Source: Monosporascus cannonballus
Lineage: Eukaryota; Ascomycota; Sordariomycetes; Xylariales
Assembly: GCA_004154925.1 (NCBI GenBank)
Contig: QJNS01000074.1
Location: 253,924-317,923, forward strand
Direction: 5' to 3'
DNA: 64,000 nt
Translations under genes and position numbers: made by a program
Shown: piece after piece, positions 50,626 to 62,935 of the stretch
Position numbering within the stretch: position 1 is the stretch's first letter
How the letters are laid out: each line of letters opens with the position of its first letter
The notes under the pieces: generated by a model
What the model was told of the DNA's origin: nothing
Seen by the model: the letters and a program-made list of their open reading frames with translations, nothing else
Database searches by the model: none

Positions 50626-53600
50626 ATTATTTCCTTTTTTTAAGTTATTAATTTTTAATAACATTATTATTAATTTAATATAATGCGTTTTTATAAATCT
50701 GGTTACGTATATTTGCCGATAATTTACCGTTATATTATATTATAAATAATTACCGTAATAATTAATACGTATTATATTACGTAATTAATTACGTTCCGCT
50801 TAATTCCTTATTATAATCGGTTTTTAACCCTATTTTGTTTATTTTTTTTGCGCTTATATTTCTATTCCTTTTACGTACGCGTTTTGTTTGATTTCCTTTT
50901 TTTTTTAATTTAATTTTGCTTTTTCCGTTTATTTTGCATATTATTTTCGTTCGTTATATCTTTTTTTATAAAAAGTTTTAAGAAAAATAATACTTTATTA
51001 TTAAGAATAATTAAATTTTCTTTTAACGTTATTTTTTTAACATTAATAATAATATATATATTAATTATATTACGGGCAGTAATAAACCGTATTGTATTTA
51101 CGTAATATATTATTATTTCGATTATCGTACGGTTTACGTTTAAATTCCGGGCATTTTAAATTACGTTATGGCTAATTATTATTATATGATTTTTCGTATA
51201 ATAAATAATTGTTCTTAATATTATTAATATCGTTATTTAATTTCCGTTTAGATTTCGATCGTTTTTAAGAATATCGCCTAGACGATATTTTATGTCGATA
51301 CCGATAACTAGGAGTTGATCGACGAACTTAAAAAAATTCGTACTGCAGGTACTTAATACGAACGTTTTAACGTAATTACGGTCGGTCGTCGACTCGACGT
51401 TCTTTGCGAAGCTAAATTCGCCCTTAACGCGGTTATTACTAAAAAGTATTATTTCTTTAATATAGCGGAAGTCGATTTCCGATCGTTCGTTATAGCTACG
51501 AAAGTCCAATCTTAACGCCGTTTTATAGGTTTATAAATTCAGATCCTTTTTATAAGTATTACGGTCTTTTTTTTATTATTTTGCAACTAATTTCTAATTA
51601 GGCGTAAATTTAGGGTACCTTTATAAGTAAAGTAATTTTTAAAAGCTGCTATATTATTACGCTTTTTATTTCCGAATTTTTTCCGCCCGTTTTCGGACGT
51701 TTTAATGAAATTTTAATACTTATTAATAATTATAATTAAAAAAAGGTTTTGCCCGGCAAAATTATTACCAAATTTAAATATATTAAACGTTTCAAAGATG
51801 GCGCCCTATTTCCGACTAATAATAAACTGTATTCCGGTAATTTGGGCCTTATTCTTTATAATAAATAAAATATTCCTAAATTCTTTCCGGATTTTACGTT
51901 TAATAAATTTAATAAATATATTTACTTTTTGCTGTCGTATATTTTCCGATTATTTTCCGATATTCCTATATTAATTTCCTTAGTACGTTTATTAAGGGCT
52001 AATTAACGTAAAACTTAATAATTAAACGTAAAACTTTGTTTTCGAAATAAAGGTTTAATTTTTTTTACGTTATTTATAAGGTTTTAACTAATATATAATA
52101 AGGTAATTATTCGCCAAAAGTTTAAAAGTAATTATATAACTAAATAATATTTTAATATTAATATTTTAATTTTATTTGGAATCATTCTTCTGTAATTTTT
52201 GTAATTATTAGGCGATTAGTTTCCGGTTAAGTTATTATTATCTTACGATTTTTGTGTCGTTTTATTTCTTATATACGTATTTAATTTTTTTTATAACGTT
52301 ATAATATCTTAAGCGCGTATTTAAGGTATTTTCGGGGCTTTTATATATTGTATTCGGTAGGCCAGTTTTTTTATTTAATTAGGTATTCGCGCTGCTTCCT
52401 GTTATTTCGATAACGGACGATATTTTTTATTACTTATTTTTCTTATTTTTTTATTAGGTCCGGTAGCGTTATTTAAATATTGCCCGGTTCCTGGTTATGT
52501 TCCGGTTTTAATAAAAATACTAAAAATATATTATATATCCGTTAATATTTAATAAAAAGAATTACTTTATACGCTTAAAAACATATTCGTTTTTTAATTA
52601 TAATCCGGATATAAATAAATATAAATCTTTTATTTTTGAATTTAAAATATTTGATCGATAAATTTATTTATTACCTTAATTAGAATTTTATAGGCGTATG
52701 GCGTTAATTATAATACTTTTTTTAGGTTATTATTGTTTTTTTTTAATATTTATATATTATTTAAAAAATAACCGTTATATTTTCGAAACGTTTTTTAATT
52801 TCTTATACTTATCTTTTAAATCTTTACGAAAGATATTTTATTATCTTTAAATAATACTTATATAAGGTTTTAAATAAAAAGCGGCCGGTAAATGCGTTTT
52901 ACGTATTATTATATGCAAATTCCGTATTTCGTAATAATTTTGTTTAATTATTTTAATATTTATTAATATAATTACGGAAATAATATTTTAAGATTTAATA
53001 AGTATATTCCGTTTATTTATCGGTTTACGGATAATAAGTAATTAATATTTGCCGTTTTATTTTTCGCTTTTTATAAAATTTCGCCTAAACTTTATTCGTT
53101 AATAATTTATCTTTATTATTAATAATTTTAGCCGGCGTATTAAATTTATATTTTATTTTATCGTAAAACAGTTAAACTAATTTAGCTGCGGTTAAGGTTT
53201 TAACCATAAGAATAAATAGTTTTAATTTCGTAAAGCAATTAATAATTACCAAAATTACATCGTATTTTAACCCGTTTAAACCTAGGTTTTTAAGAAGTTC
53301 TGTAATAAAATTTAACGAGATTTTTTAAAAGGATTATTTAAGTAATAATAAGGGCTGTAATTATCTATATGGTTTATGGCATAACTTTATTACACCTTAA
53401 TAACTTAGATATTATTTGGTATATTTTCGGATATTATTCGCCATATTTTTTTAATAAAACTTTTTAATTATTAGTTTTAACATACGGATATATCTTATTT
53501 ATCTTATTTTTAGATTATTATAATATTAATTAATTAATTATTTCCGTAAAACGTTTTATAACGGGATTACGAATTTATTCCTATAATATAAAATTTTATT

Positions 53601-56600
53601 TAAATCCAGGAAATATTTTTTTATTCCGGCTTAATATTTAATTATCCGTATTAATTTTATGATATTTAAGTTTTGAATTTGTAACTTTCGAACCTGATCG
53701 TAAAATTATCGGAAAGCTTTTGGCTAAAATGCCGTTTCGTCCTTAAATAAATTTTTTATTAAAAAACGTAAAACGTATTAATTATAAATAATAACTTTAG
53801 TACCAGTTTTATTTTTCCCAGATTTTTCGGAATCCAATCGTAATACGGTTATAATTTGCGGTTATTATTATTTAATTATTAATCGTATTACTGTTACGAT
53901 TTGCGCTTATATTGCTGTTCGCAAACGATAAATTTAGCAAATATATGGTTTTTTTTTTCGAAAACGTTTTGCAATTATATAACAAAGGTTCTCCGCTTTT
54001 TTTACGCGGATAATAATTATTTGAATTTCCACCACCTAAAATCTGTTTAAGAATTTTATAACGAATAAATTTTACGCTGTTTTTATAAAGCCCTTTACCC
54101 CTTTATAATATTTTAAATTGCGTTATATATTTACAACCATTTTCGGTATATTTTCCGGCATATTATTCGTAAATCGGAATTTCTTAAATAATATAAGGAT
54201 TACGTTTTTATATGCGATTTCTCTTAATATGTAATCCGGGCGTTTAAATAATTTTTTTATCGAATTAGCGACATCCGATTGGTATTAGATTTTAAAATTA
54301 AATTACGTAAGGCGGTAAACTTATTGGATTAATTTTTTTAAGATTATACGCTAGCGTTTTTATTATGTTTTTTAACGTTATATAATCGGTAAGTATTAGG
54401 AATTTTTTTTCCGTACTTTTAAAATATTATTATTAATATTTTAAGTTTTTTATAATTGTTAATAATATTTATTACTTTATAATTTACCGCTTTTTAGTTG
54501 GATTTAATTTTCGCAATCAATATATAATTAGGCGTTAATATTTTTTGTATTTTTATAAAAAATATTCCTAATATAGCTTTTATTAAGGCGTTTATTTTAA
54601 CACCAATATTTTTGGTATTATCCTAATATCGGAAAATGGTTGCCAATTAAAAAATATTTTTTAAGTTTCGGAACGCCTTTTTAGCTTTTTCGGGTTATTT
54701 GAATTTTTTTTTCCTTACGCCCTTTTTAAAAACTCAATAATAAGTTCAGTAATACGCGAATAATAGGTAATAAATTTCCGATAAAAATTCGCAAATCCTA
54801 AAAATATTTAAATATTATAAATTAACTTTGGTTTTAGCTATATTTCGATAATATCGACCTGTCGGCGGTTTATTTCCAAATTATCGGTATTAATTACAAA
54901 TTTTAGAAATATTTTTTTTGAAAAATTCGTATTTAAACGTTTTGGCAAATAATTAATATTATAATAGCCATTCCTAAATTAGCTGAAAATATTTTACATA
55001 TTTCTTTTTATTATCGGAATAAATAATTATATTATTTAAATATATTACGTATATATAATTAATTAATCCAGTTAATACTTTATATATATAAGTCTGGAAT
55101 GTAATTAATGTATTAATAAAATTAAATAACATAATCGTATATTTAAATTACCCGTATTATTTTTGGAAAACGGTTTTTTATTAATTACTCTTTCTAATTT
55201 TAATACAATAATAAATATCTTTAAAATTAGTTTTCGAAAATACTTTAATAAATTTTAAGTAATTTATTATTTTTAAAATTAAAAATAAAAAGTACCAATT
55301 TTTTATCGTTACCCGATATAACCTTTTATAATTAACGTATAATCGGAGATTGTTATTTTTCTTAAGTATAAATAATATTAGTACCTTTGCGTCCGTTTTC
55401 GAATAATATATCCGGCTTATTTTTAAATTTTTTCGGATATATTTTTTAAATATTTTTTTAGGTTTCCGAAATAAAGTAAATTAAGCCGAATAAAGGTATT
55501 TTTCTTAAAATCAAATTTATTGCATATTTTGCCTCTAGCAGTTAAGATATTTTTTGCTATTTTTTCGGAATATATTCGCCGGAAATTCTTTAGGCATATA
55601 AAAAGGTTAGTTATTCCTTATTTTGGTTATTTCCCGAATTTCGGGATATTTAGCTTTTTGGCTAAATTTATCAAATTAATAATATAAATTTACTTATCGA
55701 AAAACGCTAAGTTTACGATTTTTTATTTATCGATTTTTTGTAATAATCCGTATAATTATTAATATATAATTATATTTAACAAGATTTCTAATTTACTTAT
55801 TCCGGGTTTGGATAATAAAAAATCGAGCGTTTTCCGATTACGGCGTATCGCAAAATAAATTTGTTTAAATTTTCGTTCGTTTCCGTTATTATTTGTTATG
55901 CTAATAAGAATTTCGTAAGCCCTATAATATTTGATATACGCGCTATTAACGTTAATAAGGCCCGGAATATTTACGGAAATTAATTAAAGGTTAAGTTTTT
56001 TTATCAACTTTTTACTTATAATATTTACTTATATTCTGATATCTATATTTACTTATATTATTATGTCTCCCGTATTTTTCTTAATAAATTCTTTTTTTTA
56101 AAAAACGGTTTTATTTTAATTATCTTATAATTATTAGCCTAAATAAATTGGACGTATACGTTTATTCCGGTTTCTTTTTTATATTTATATTTAACAATTA
56201 ATATGATTTATCGTTATACATTATAACGTTTTATACGGTTTTCGGAAATCGGTTTTTGTATAACCGGAATAATAAGGTTTTCGTATTTGTTTTAATTTAT
56301 AATTTACATTTTTATAACTTAATTTCTTATAATTATAATATTTAAATAAAATTTTATAAAAATTAAAAGTATTAAGTTATACGGATTTATTTCGATCGAA
56401 ATTAAATCGGCAATTATTTACTTTCCGAATATAAAAACGTCCGTAATCCTTAATATTTTTACGTAATGCCTTTAATTTATTTTGGGGGGTTTTTTTCCGA
56501 AAACGTTAAAATAAAATTGTTTATTCTTATTAATATCTTTGGCGGAAAATAACCGGTTTTTTTCGCCTTTTTTCAGATATCCTAAAAATATTCTGCCTTA

Positions 56601-57584
56601 TTTATTATGTTATTAGCTTGTTTTAATTTAATGTTTTTTCGTAATAAAGTATTTCGTAACCTTAATATTAATTTATAAAAATAATTAAAAATAAACCGTT
56701 TATTATTCCGATTATTTTTCAGATTAAAAACGTTCGTAAACTTTATTTTATAAATTAAAGGCTTTAATTTAACGTAAAAATCTAACGGCGATTAATCAGA
56801 TTATTATTATAATTTTATAAATTTTTTTTATATTCCTTATTAAGAAAATTAAAATTTATGTAATTTTTTTAATAAAAATTTATAAATTTTCTATTTTAAA
56901 TTTTATTCGTAATTAAAATAATTAAGCATAATATAATATAATTATTAAACGTTAGTAATAAAAACGTTTATGTAACTTATAGCTTATTAAATATAAATAA
57001 AAATATTTCGTTTTAGCTTTTTGGCGTAAATTTCTATAATAATTTTTATTTAATTTTCTTTTAATTAATACGTATTCGGAAAGTTTTTAACAATTATAAC
57101 GCGGTATTCGTTTATCGCCTTTAAACTTTTACGACGATATTACAATTAATTTATATAATTTTGTTTTTTTAACTTGTATTATTACTTATTATTCGGCCAG
57201 TTATAAGAATAATTCCGAATATTATTTATTTTATTAATAAATAATTTTCAAAATCTGGTTATTATTAAAAGGCTTAATTCTTTTTTGCTTTAAATTCCGG
57301 AACGTATTCGTTATATTACGCCCGTTTTTTAACCGTTTAGTTAATAGTTATTAAAACATATTTTTATTATATGTATAAGGTAATTCGGAATCCCGGAAAC
57401 CATGGTTTTTTGCCCGTTAGAGTTCCGTTATAGGCTTTTTTGCCTATTTTCGTACCGTAATCAATCGTTCGTTAATTAAGTTCCGATCGGCGATCTTTTT
57501 AACTAGTAACCTAGGTTCGTTTTACAATTAGCGAACTTTATTTTTAATAATTATCGCATTACCTTTTATAAAAAATAAAAGAAT

Positions 57585-57790
57585 TATAAGATAATAAATA
57601 ATTATAAGTTATGTAAGGTAATTTTTGACCAGTCGTAAAGCAGATTTTAAAAAGTAAATATATTAGGTTATTTTTATTTGGCATCTTCTATTAGCTGCCA
57701 GATGGTGAATTTATATTAGTAAGTGGGTCGGTAGCTGATCGGTGGTTGATCGGCTACCAGCCTTATCCTTATAGGGGCTGTATTCTTACA
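57585..57790 (-). repeat. 5' LTR of element I
   Basis: The LTR is 206 bp, starting TATAAGATAATAA and ending ATTCTTACA, directly followed by TAAAC. Compared with its partner, almost all differences are C/T or G/A, as RIP predicts. Confidence 0.92.
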
Positions 57791-57795
57791 TAAAC

Positions 57796-59787
57796 TTAGG
57801 ATTACGTTATATCTTTAAAAATCCTTTAAAATATAAAAATTATTTCGTATTTTCCGTATTTTGCTTTAATCGTTTATTATTTTTATTAACGTATTTATTT
57901 ATTTAAAAATGGCCTTTTTTATTAAAACGCTTTTTATTATAATATTATCCGCCAAAATTTAAATTATTAATTTTAGAAATAACTTTTTCCGTATCAGGTC
58001 GTAATTATTAATATTATTTATTAGGCTTTTATATTTCATTTACTTTTTTTAATTCCAAAACTAATTATTATTTTAAACTTAAGCGGAAAAACTAAGGCCC
58101 TTTATTCCGTAACCTAAGTTTTCGGTACCCCAAATAATATATTATTCGACTTAATCATTAAATAAAAATAGCTCTATAACCATTACCTTTCTATATATCT
58201 GGGCTTTTTATATTTAAAATACTCTATTTCGAAATAATTAAGCCTTATATATTTTTTCGAAATTTTAATATCGTACGGCCGTTATAAACTTTTTACGGCC
58301 GTTTAATAGGTTCGATATAAGCCTCGTATTAGCTTTTTTAAAAAAATAATAACAAGGCCAATAAGCTTAATAAATTGTCGATTCGCCAATATATCCCCGG
58401 TTTGAGCTTAACAATATGTTAATATAACTTTTTTAATTTCTTTATTTTCTTTTTTTGTCGAACTTATTTCGTATAAAATAATAAGCATTAATTCAGCTTA
58501 TTACGTTTTCGTTATTAAATTCCTCGTAATTTTCGGAAAAATTCCTTTAATAAATTTTCTTTATAATTTAGAAATAAACTTAAATAATAATCGTATTATT
58601 TATATTTTTTCCGAAGAATTCTTTAAGTTTTCGGATTTTATCATTTTATATTAATCCAAGAAAATTATAAATGTGTTTCCGGATTATTATTATAAATTCG
58701 TTTATTTAATGTTAATGATAAAATTGTAAATCCTTTACTTTTCAATAATCTTAAATTAAATTTCAAACTCTTATTGTATTAACGTTATTAAATTATTATT
58801 TCTTACAAGTTCAAGTTTTTATTTATTTTTTAATAAATAAATTTCCGACATAAATATTAATATATATTATTTTCGTAACGTTTACAAAAGAATTTAACGT
58901 TAATAACGTAAAATAAGGTTTTAAATTAATAAAGATATTCGTTAATTTTACCCAGGAAACCTCTTTATATTATAAAGTAAATAACGACATTTTAAAATAA
59001 ATTTTTTTATAATTTTATTTCGTGTTTTTTCGTAATTTAAACCGTTAATATTATTTAATTTCAAAGGCGGGGTTTTTTTTTCTTTTGGAAAAGTATTAAA
59101 TATTATTCGTTTTTTTATATTTTTCGTTATTTGCTTTTTTTTGGATCCTGCGGTCCAATTTCTTTTATAATAATAAAATAATAACTTTAAAATTTAATAA
59201 AAAAATCAACGATTCGGGCGGTATTTTTATTTTTACTATTAAGGAATCCTTAAACTAATTGGTTATATCCCGCGAAATTACTATTCCGCGTTTTCCTTCT
59301 GTTATTATTCGATATCCTGGTACGTAAGTTGCTATAAACTCTCCTTTGCCTAACGGTCCGTATGTGACGGCTAGGGGGTTTAACCAACTATTAAACCTTA
59401 GTCGTACGGGTTTATGTTGGCAGGAATATCGTGGGACTTTGTAACAATGGATATAATAGCGTGTTACGTTTCGTAATATCAAGGGTACCTTGGGTAACGA
59501 TATTTTATTGCAAGCTAAAGCTATCTAGATTATGGAAATAATGGGCGTATTATACTTGGTTCTCCCAGCCCTGTCGAGCCTGGCTCTATGGGCTCTACGA
59601 TAGATCTTGTCGAGCTATCACGTAACTCGACCCACATGGCTTAGTCATTTTCTTGTTGCGACCGTTTCCCGAGGCCGCAGCCTGTTAGGTCATAACACCG
59701 TACGGAGGGGTAAAGGTATTAACATATTAGGGACAATGGTAAAATACGAAATGAAAGGCAGCAAAAACAACCCAGCAGGTGGTCCAT
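57796..59787 (-). mobile_element. Copia-like retrotransposon remnant
   Basis: Minus-strand readings resemble a Ty1/Copia polyprotein in the right order. VPGYRIITEGKRGIVISRDI near 59320-59258 looks like the end of the integrase domain. YKEVSWVKLTN and LNSFVN followed by YINIYVGN near 58985-58850 resemble the start of Copia RT. The reading upstream of the solo LTR (TPPYGPLGKGEF across 59710-59700 and 59362-59330) joins in frame once the LTR and one target copy are ignored. Below 58800 the sequence is too decayed to follow. With the LTR-like unit at 50235-50364 this would be a Copia element of 130-bp LTRs split by element I. The assignment is an inference from weak motifs. Confidence 0.5.
59363..59697 (-). 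repeat. Solo LTR of the Gypsy A-H family (variant II)
   Basis: The LTR is 335 bp, starting TGTGACGGCTAG and ending GGTCATAACA. It is flanked by perfect CCGTA duplications (59358-59362 and 59698-59702). It is closely similar to 46444-46776 in the same orientation, but its own target duplication shows it is an independent solo LTR. It carries the GAGCTATCACGTAACTCG block. It interrupts the Copia-like reading. Confidence 0.93.
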
Positions 59788-59930
59788 AATATGGGTAGTA
59801 AATAAATAACCATTAATACTTGCCCTTTTCTAACTATTCGGGGGCGAAGCCCCCCTATATATACATAAACTGGAGCCCCACTGGTGGGTCGCTGGGCCCC
59901 GGAAAGGGGGCCGCACCTTGGCACCTGACA
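59788..59930 (+). repeat. Left terminal inverted repeat
   Basis: About 143 bp, matching the reverse complement of 63858-64000 over its whole length with few changes. It contains the hairpin GGGGGCGAAGCCCCC at about 59841-59855 and a near-palindromic CCCACTGGTGGG at about 59878-59889. The outer 40 bases are RIP-like altered (GA to AA) against the right copy, while the inner part is unchanged. Confidence 0.85.
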
Positions 59931-61579
59931 GGTGCCATTAACGTAAACCTTGACGTCGTCCTTTGTTAGGCCTTGAAGTTGTAGCTTAGGCTTGTGACTA
60001 AAGGCCTGGAAGCAGGATGGAGCTGGTCTGCTCGAAACGACAACTTTGATCGTGCCCGTGGCGAGATTTCTGACGAAGTCGATGCCCTGTTATGTGGTGA
60101 CCAGAATACTCATCCAGTCCGTCTGTGAAAAAAGCAGAATCTGGCCCTCGTGGTCTCTGTCCTTAGATTGCAGAATGCCTGTACTATTTCAGGGCGGGAC
60201 GGGAGACTCAAGTCTGTAGTGAATTTTGGTTGGTGTGGCAGGTTGCTTGACTGCAAGGTGCTAGCTGTTGGGCGTTAGCCTGACTTGGCGTCGAAGGTTT
60301 TAGCATCTCCAAGTGGGTTGGCAATGGTCTATAAAATGCTTAGCTGCCAGCTCCTGTATGCAGTTTCCATAGTATCGAAGGAAGCCGGACCATTTTCTTC
60401 CCCCTTCCAAGCTCTGATCAAGATGTTCTGCATCCCATACACCTAGGAAGTGAGCCCCGTCCCAACTTAGTAGCATCTGCATTTTGCGCCTCCACCAACA
60501 TGTTGGGCAACAGACTAGGAATCAATGAGGGATCGGCTTCCAATATGCGGTATGGCAGGCCTCATGATAGTCTGTCATGCGTGTTTTGCTCAGGCGCCCC
60601 TAGGTGCTAGGAAAAGAAATTTGCCATGACCAAACTCTACCCAGAGGCCCATTCGCCAAGTAGGGCTTTTGATTTGGCATGCTGATAAAGAAGCTTTATT
60701 AGTGTTGACTTTCCACTGCCAGCTTACCGGAGATCCAGTATATACCTGAGCCGGATCGTAACCATTGGGATAAGTCATCCCACTTTAGCTTTGACGCCGG
60801 AGGCCGAAGAGCCCACTGCATTGTTTTGAAGTGTGCGTTGGCAATATTGTTTCTCCCGTCGTCAATCCTTCGGTGCCACAGCCGCTCAAGAATCCTCGTT
60901 TGGCACCTCTCATCTATGTTCAGCGATGCAAGGGCTGCGATACCCACATGTGTCTCCTCGGCAGCCTGAAGGACAATTTGTACCTCACGAATGCTCTGCA
61001 GAGCGTCGAGGTCGCTCTTGACCATACCAGCGAACAGGCCGTCGGCAGGCGGAACGATTTCGTTCAACTTAGCCACCAAGTCTGGGAGCTGGTGGACCAG
61101 CGAACCGAATCTTTCCTTATCCTTGATTACCCAGTAATACCCTGCTTTAGAGGCGTCTCTCTCTGTGAGGAATGGATACGCGTTCTAGACTCAGCAGATT
61201 CCTGCTGAAAATGGCGCCAACGTGGTTCACTGATGACTAAACTGAGTGGTGTTAGGTCATCGGCTTGCTCCATACCGTAAGTGTGCTGTAGGCTAGCGCT
61301 CTCGCTTAGTAGTTGTCGAATGCATGAGAGGGTTCTGGAGACCGTCTTCTGGATTGTCTTGTTATCTAACCGCGAGTCGTACTAGTTAGGGCCCAACAGC
61401 TAGGCTCGGTCCACCCATTGGAGTAAAAGGGTCTTTTCTATGTCTAATTCCGTGTTGAGGACTTCGTAGCCGCGACCAAGAGATTTTGTAGCAGAGATAC
61501 AGGAGAAGAGATCAGCGCAATCCTTGAAAAGGCCGACAAGTCCCACGACTCCGACGACTAAGCTGGTCGTTTCGGCCAT
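59931..61579 (-). pseudogene. HeLo-NACHT NLR pseudogene, truncated
   Basis: The minus strand encodes the N-terminal part of a fungal NLR (STAND) protein. It starts at 61579 with MAETTSLVVGVVGLVGLFKD, a HeLo-type N-terminal domain as in HET-S-like proteins. Stops follow WVDRA near 61400 and again about six codons later. Past them the helical linker resumes (RLDNKTIQKTVSRTLS) and runs on near 61080-60840. The sequence then reaches LKWDDLSQWLRSGSGIYWIS just before the NACHT P-loop. A one-base loss near 60722 shifts the frame inside the Walker A motif (GSGKSTLIKLL continues in another frame). Further stops and shifts follow, yet LPSRPEIVQAFCNLRT and a Walker B-like TDGLDEY (frame-shifted near 60130) remain. 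The sequence ends against the left inverted repeat (KLQLQGLTKDDVKVYV near 59985-59945), so sensor repeats are absent. Functional NLRs of this type act in heterokaryon incompatibility or innate responses; this copy cannot. Confidence 0.82.
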
Positions 61580-61927
61580 GAAATGGACGATAGAGAAGAT
61601 AATGCGATAATTCGCTCGGCAGGGAAACAAGTATTTACTAGAGGCGATGGTGAGGGAAATAGAGAAGAGTGAGTTTAAAGGAGGAAAGCTGTCGTGGCGG
61701 ATGGACCAAGATACTTAATATAGCCTCCAACCCCTAAGTCCTAGCCAGATGGTTGAGCCGCCTTTATATCCAGTAGCCGAAATATGGGAATCGGATAATA
61801 AAGATTTGGCTGAAGATAATAACCGATTGCTTTAACAACAGAAAATAAGGGTTAATAATGGCGGCCTCTAGTTCAAGGAGAAGTTTCGCTGGGAATATAT
61901 ATAGCAGCAATGGGATTATATACCTTG
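61580..61927. other. Region upstream of the NLR pseudogene
   Basis: This is probably the former 5' flank or promoter of the captured NLR gene. It has a small minus-strand open frame (61764-61979, 71 aa, hydrophobic) without a recognisable domain. No repeat was seen except at its end, where the internal copy of the inverted repeat begins. Confidence 0.4.
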
Positions 61928-62111
61928 TGTCAGGTGCCAAAGTTGGGATACGGTGGAACCTTCTGAATAAGGGTCTCACGGTTATATAAAGGGGGCTTCA
62001 CCCCTTAGATACTTAAAAAGGACAGGCGTTAATGGCAATATATACACAAACTGGAGCCCCACTGGTGGGTCGCTGGGCCCTGGAAAGGGGGCCGCACCTT
62101 GGCACCTGACA
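61928..62111. repeat. Internal, rearranged copy of the inverted repeat
   Basis: From 61928 (TGTCAGGTGCCAAAG) to about 62036 the sequence follows the right-end repeat in diverged form, including GGGGGCTTCACCCC and GGACAGGCGTTAATGG. From about 62037 it switches to the inner part of the left-end repeat (TATATACACAAACTGGAGCC...CACCTGACA). The outer tips of both are missing. The structure is a head-to-head junction of two element ends. Confidence 0.75.
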
Positions 62112-62935
62112 CGTTTAATAGTCCCGTGGCATACTTTACTTTTCTAGACACGCCAATATCAGGGATTTGATGACCATCTTGAGCAGCTGTGGACTTGAAA
62201 TGACCCTCACATAGTGGACTCGATAAACACCCAACTGTTTACGCACAACATCAGCTAGCAGGAGGTGGGACGTCTGCAGATGTAAGAGTGTGCCGGAGGT
62301 TATGGCTGAATTCCTGTTAGCTTCCATACTAAGTCACCAGCCCAAAGCCTTCGCGTCGACAAGACTCCATTTCACAAACGAGTGGGTCTTCTACCCACCC
62401 CTATGCTAACCCCTATTGTAGCGGATCGTGAGGGAAATCGTCAACAATGATCAAGAAGACCGGCTACTACGTTAAGTAAAATGAAAATCCGTATTTCGAA
62501 CGTACAACCCTCTCTCTCGCTTCAAGAATATGCGAAAGAATGCAAGAATTGCTATTAAGAAGTTTGATTGACATACTGACTTGAGAATAAACATCTACAA
62601 ATGGCGCTAGTTAATTTCATTGCTTGCCAGTTTACGTGAAGAAACCTGATATTGGAAGTTAGCTTTGAAGCTTTTGGAGCCGCGGGTAGGTGAACAAAGT
62701 ATTGATAACCTGACCGCTTTGTACTTTTTGGAGCCGCGGGTAGGTGAACAAAGTATTGATAACCTGACCGCTTTGTACTTTTGGCCGGAAATGGAGGCGC
62801 GGCTATCGCCAGGCTATCACACAACAAAGACATAATAAGGAGTGAACATTACCGCAAACACCGAGCCAAGGAGATCTTCAGTTTCAGCAAAGCAGACATG
62901 GTGTCGAACAAGAACAATATATATTTTCGGAAACA
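62112..62935. other. Region upstream of the kinase fragment
   Basis: This is base-balanced sequence without a supported gene. It contains a 54-bp tandem duplication at 62676-62783. A small minus-strand frame (62555-62833) reads through the duplication and so repeats its residues; it is unlikely to be a gene. It may be the captured promoter of the kinase. Confidence 0.45.
62676..62783. repeat. 54-bp tandem duplication
   Basis: Two almost identical copies begin GGAGCCGCGGGTAGGTGAAC (62676 and 62730), each ending with CTTTGTACTTTT. They are recent, judging by near identity. Confidence 0.9.

Larger units (their letters stand above)
50420..57790 (-). mobile_element. Gypsy element I (second family), full length
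   Basis: This 7371-bp element has LTRs 50420-50625 and 57585-57790, both exactly 206 bp, with TGTAAG...CTTACA ends and a perfect TAAAC duplication (50415-50419 and 57791-57795). It is unrelated to the A-H family by LTR. The minus strand shows a Ty3/Gypsy RT: a decayed YLDDIIIYS-like block near 55060-55020, then VDII near 54850 and FLGFANFYRKFITYYSRITE near 54820-54740. Integrase and the 3' part lie below about 53500. A minus-strand frame of 90 residues at 51237-51509 has no recognised domain. Stops are frequent, and the element is RIP-decayed and dead. It inserted into a Copia-like remnant. Confidence 0.9.

Noticed and set aside
46444..59697. LTRs at 46444-46776 and 59363-59697 as the two ends of one 13-kb element
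   Set aside because: They are similar and in the same orientation, but 59363-59697 has its own perfect CCGTA duplication on both sides. It is therefore a solo LTR, and 46444 has a different flank (ATTTT).
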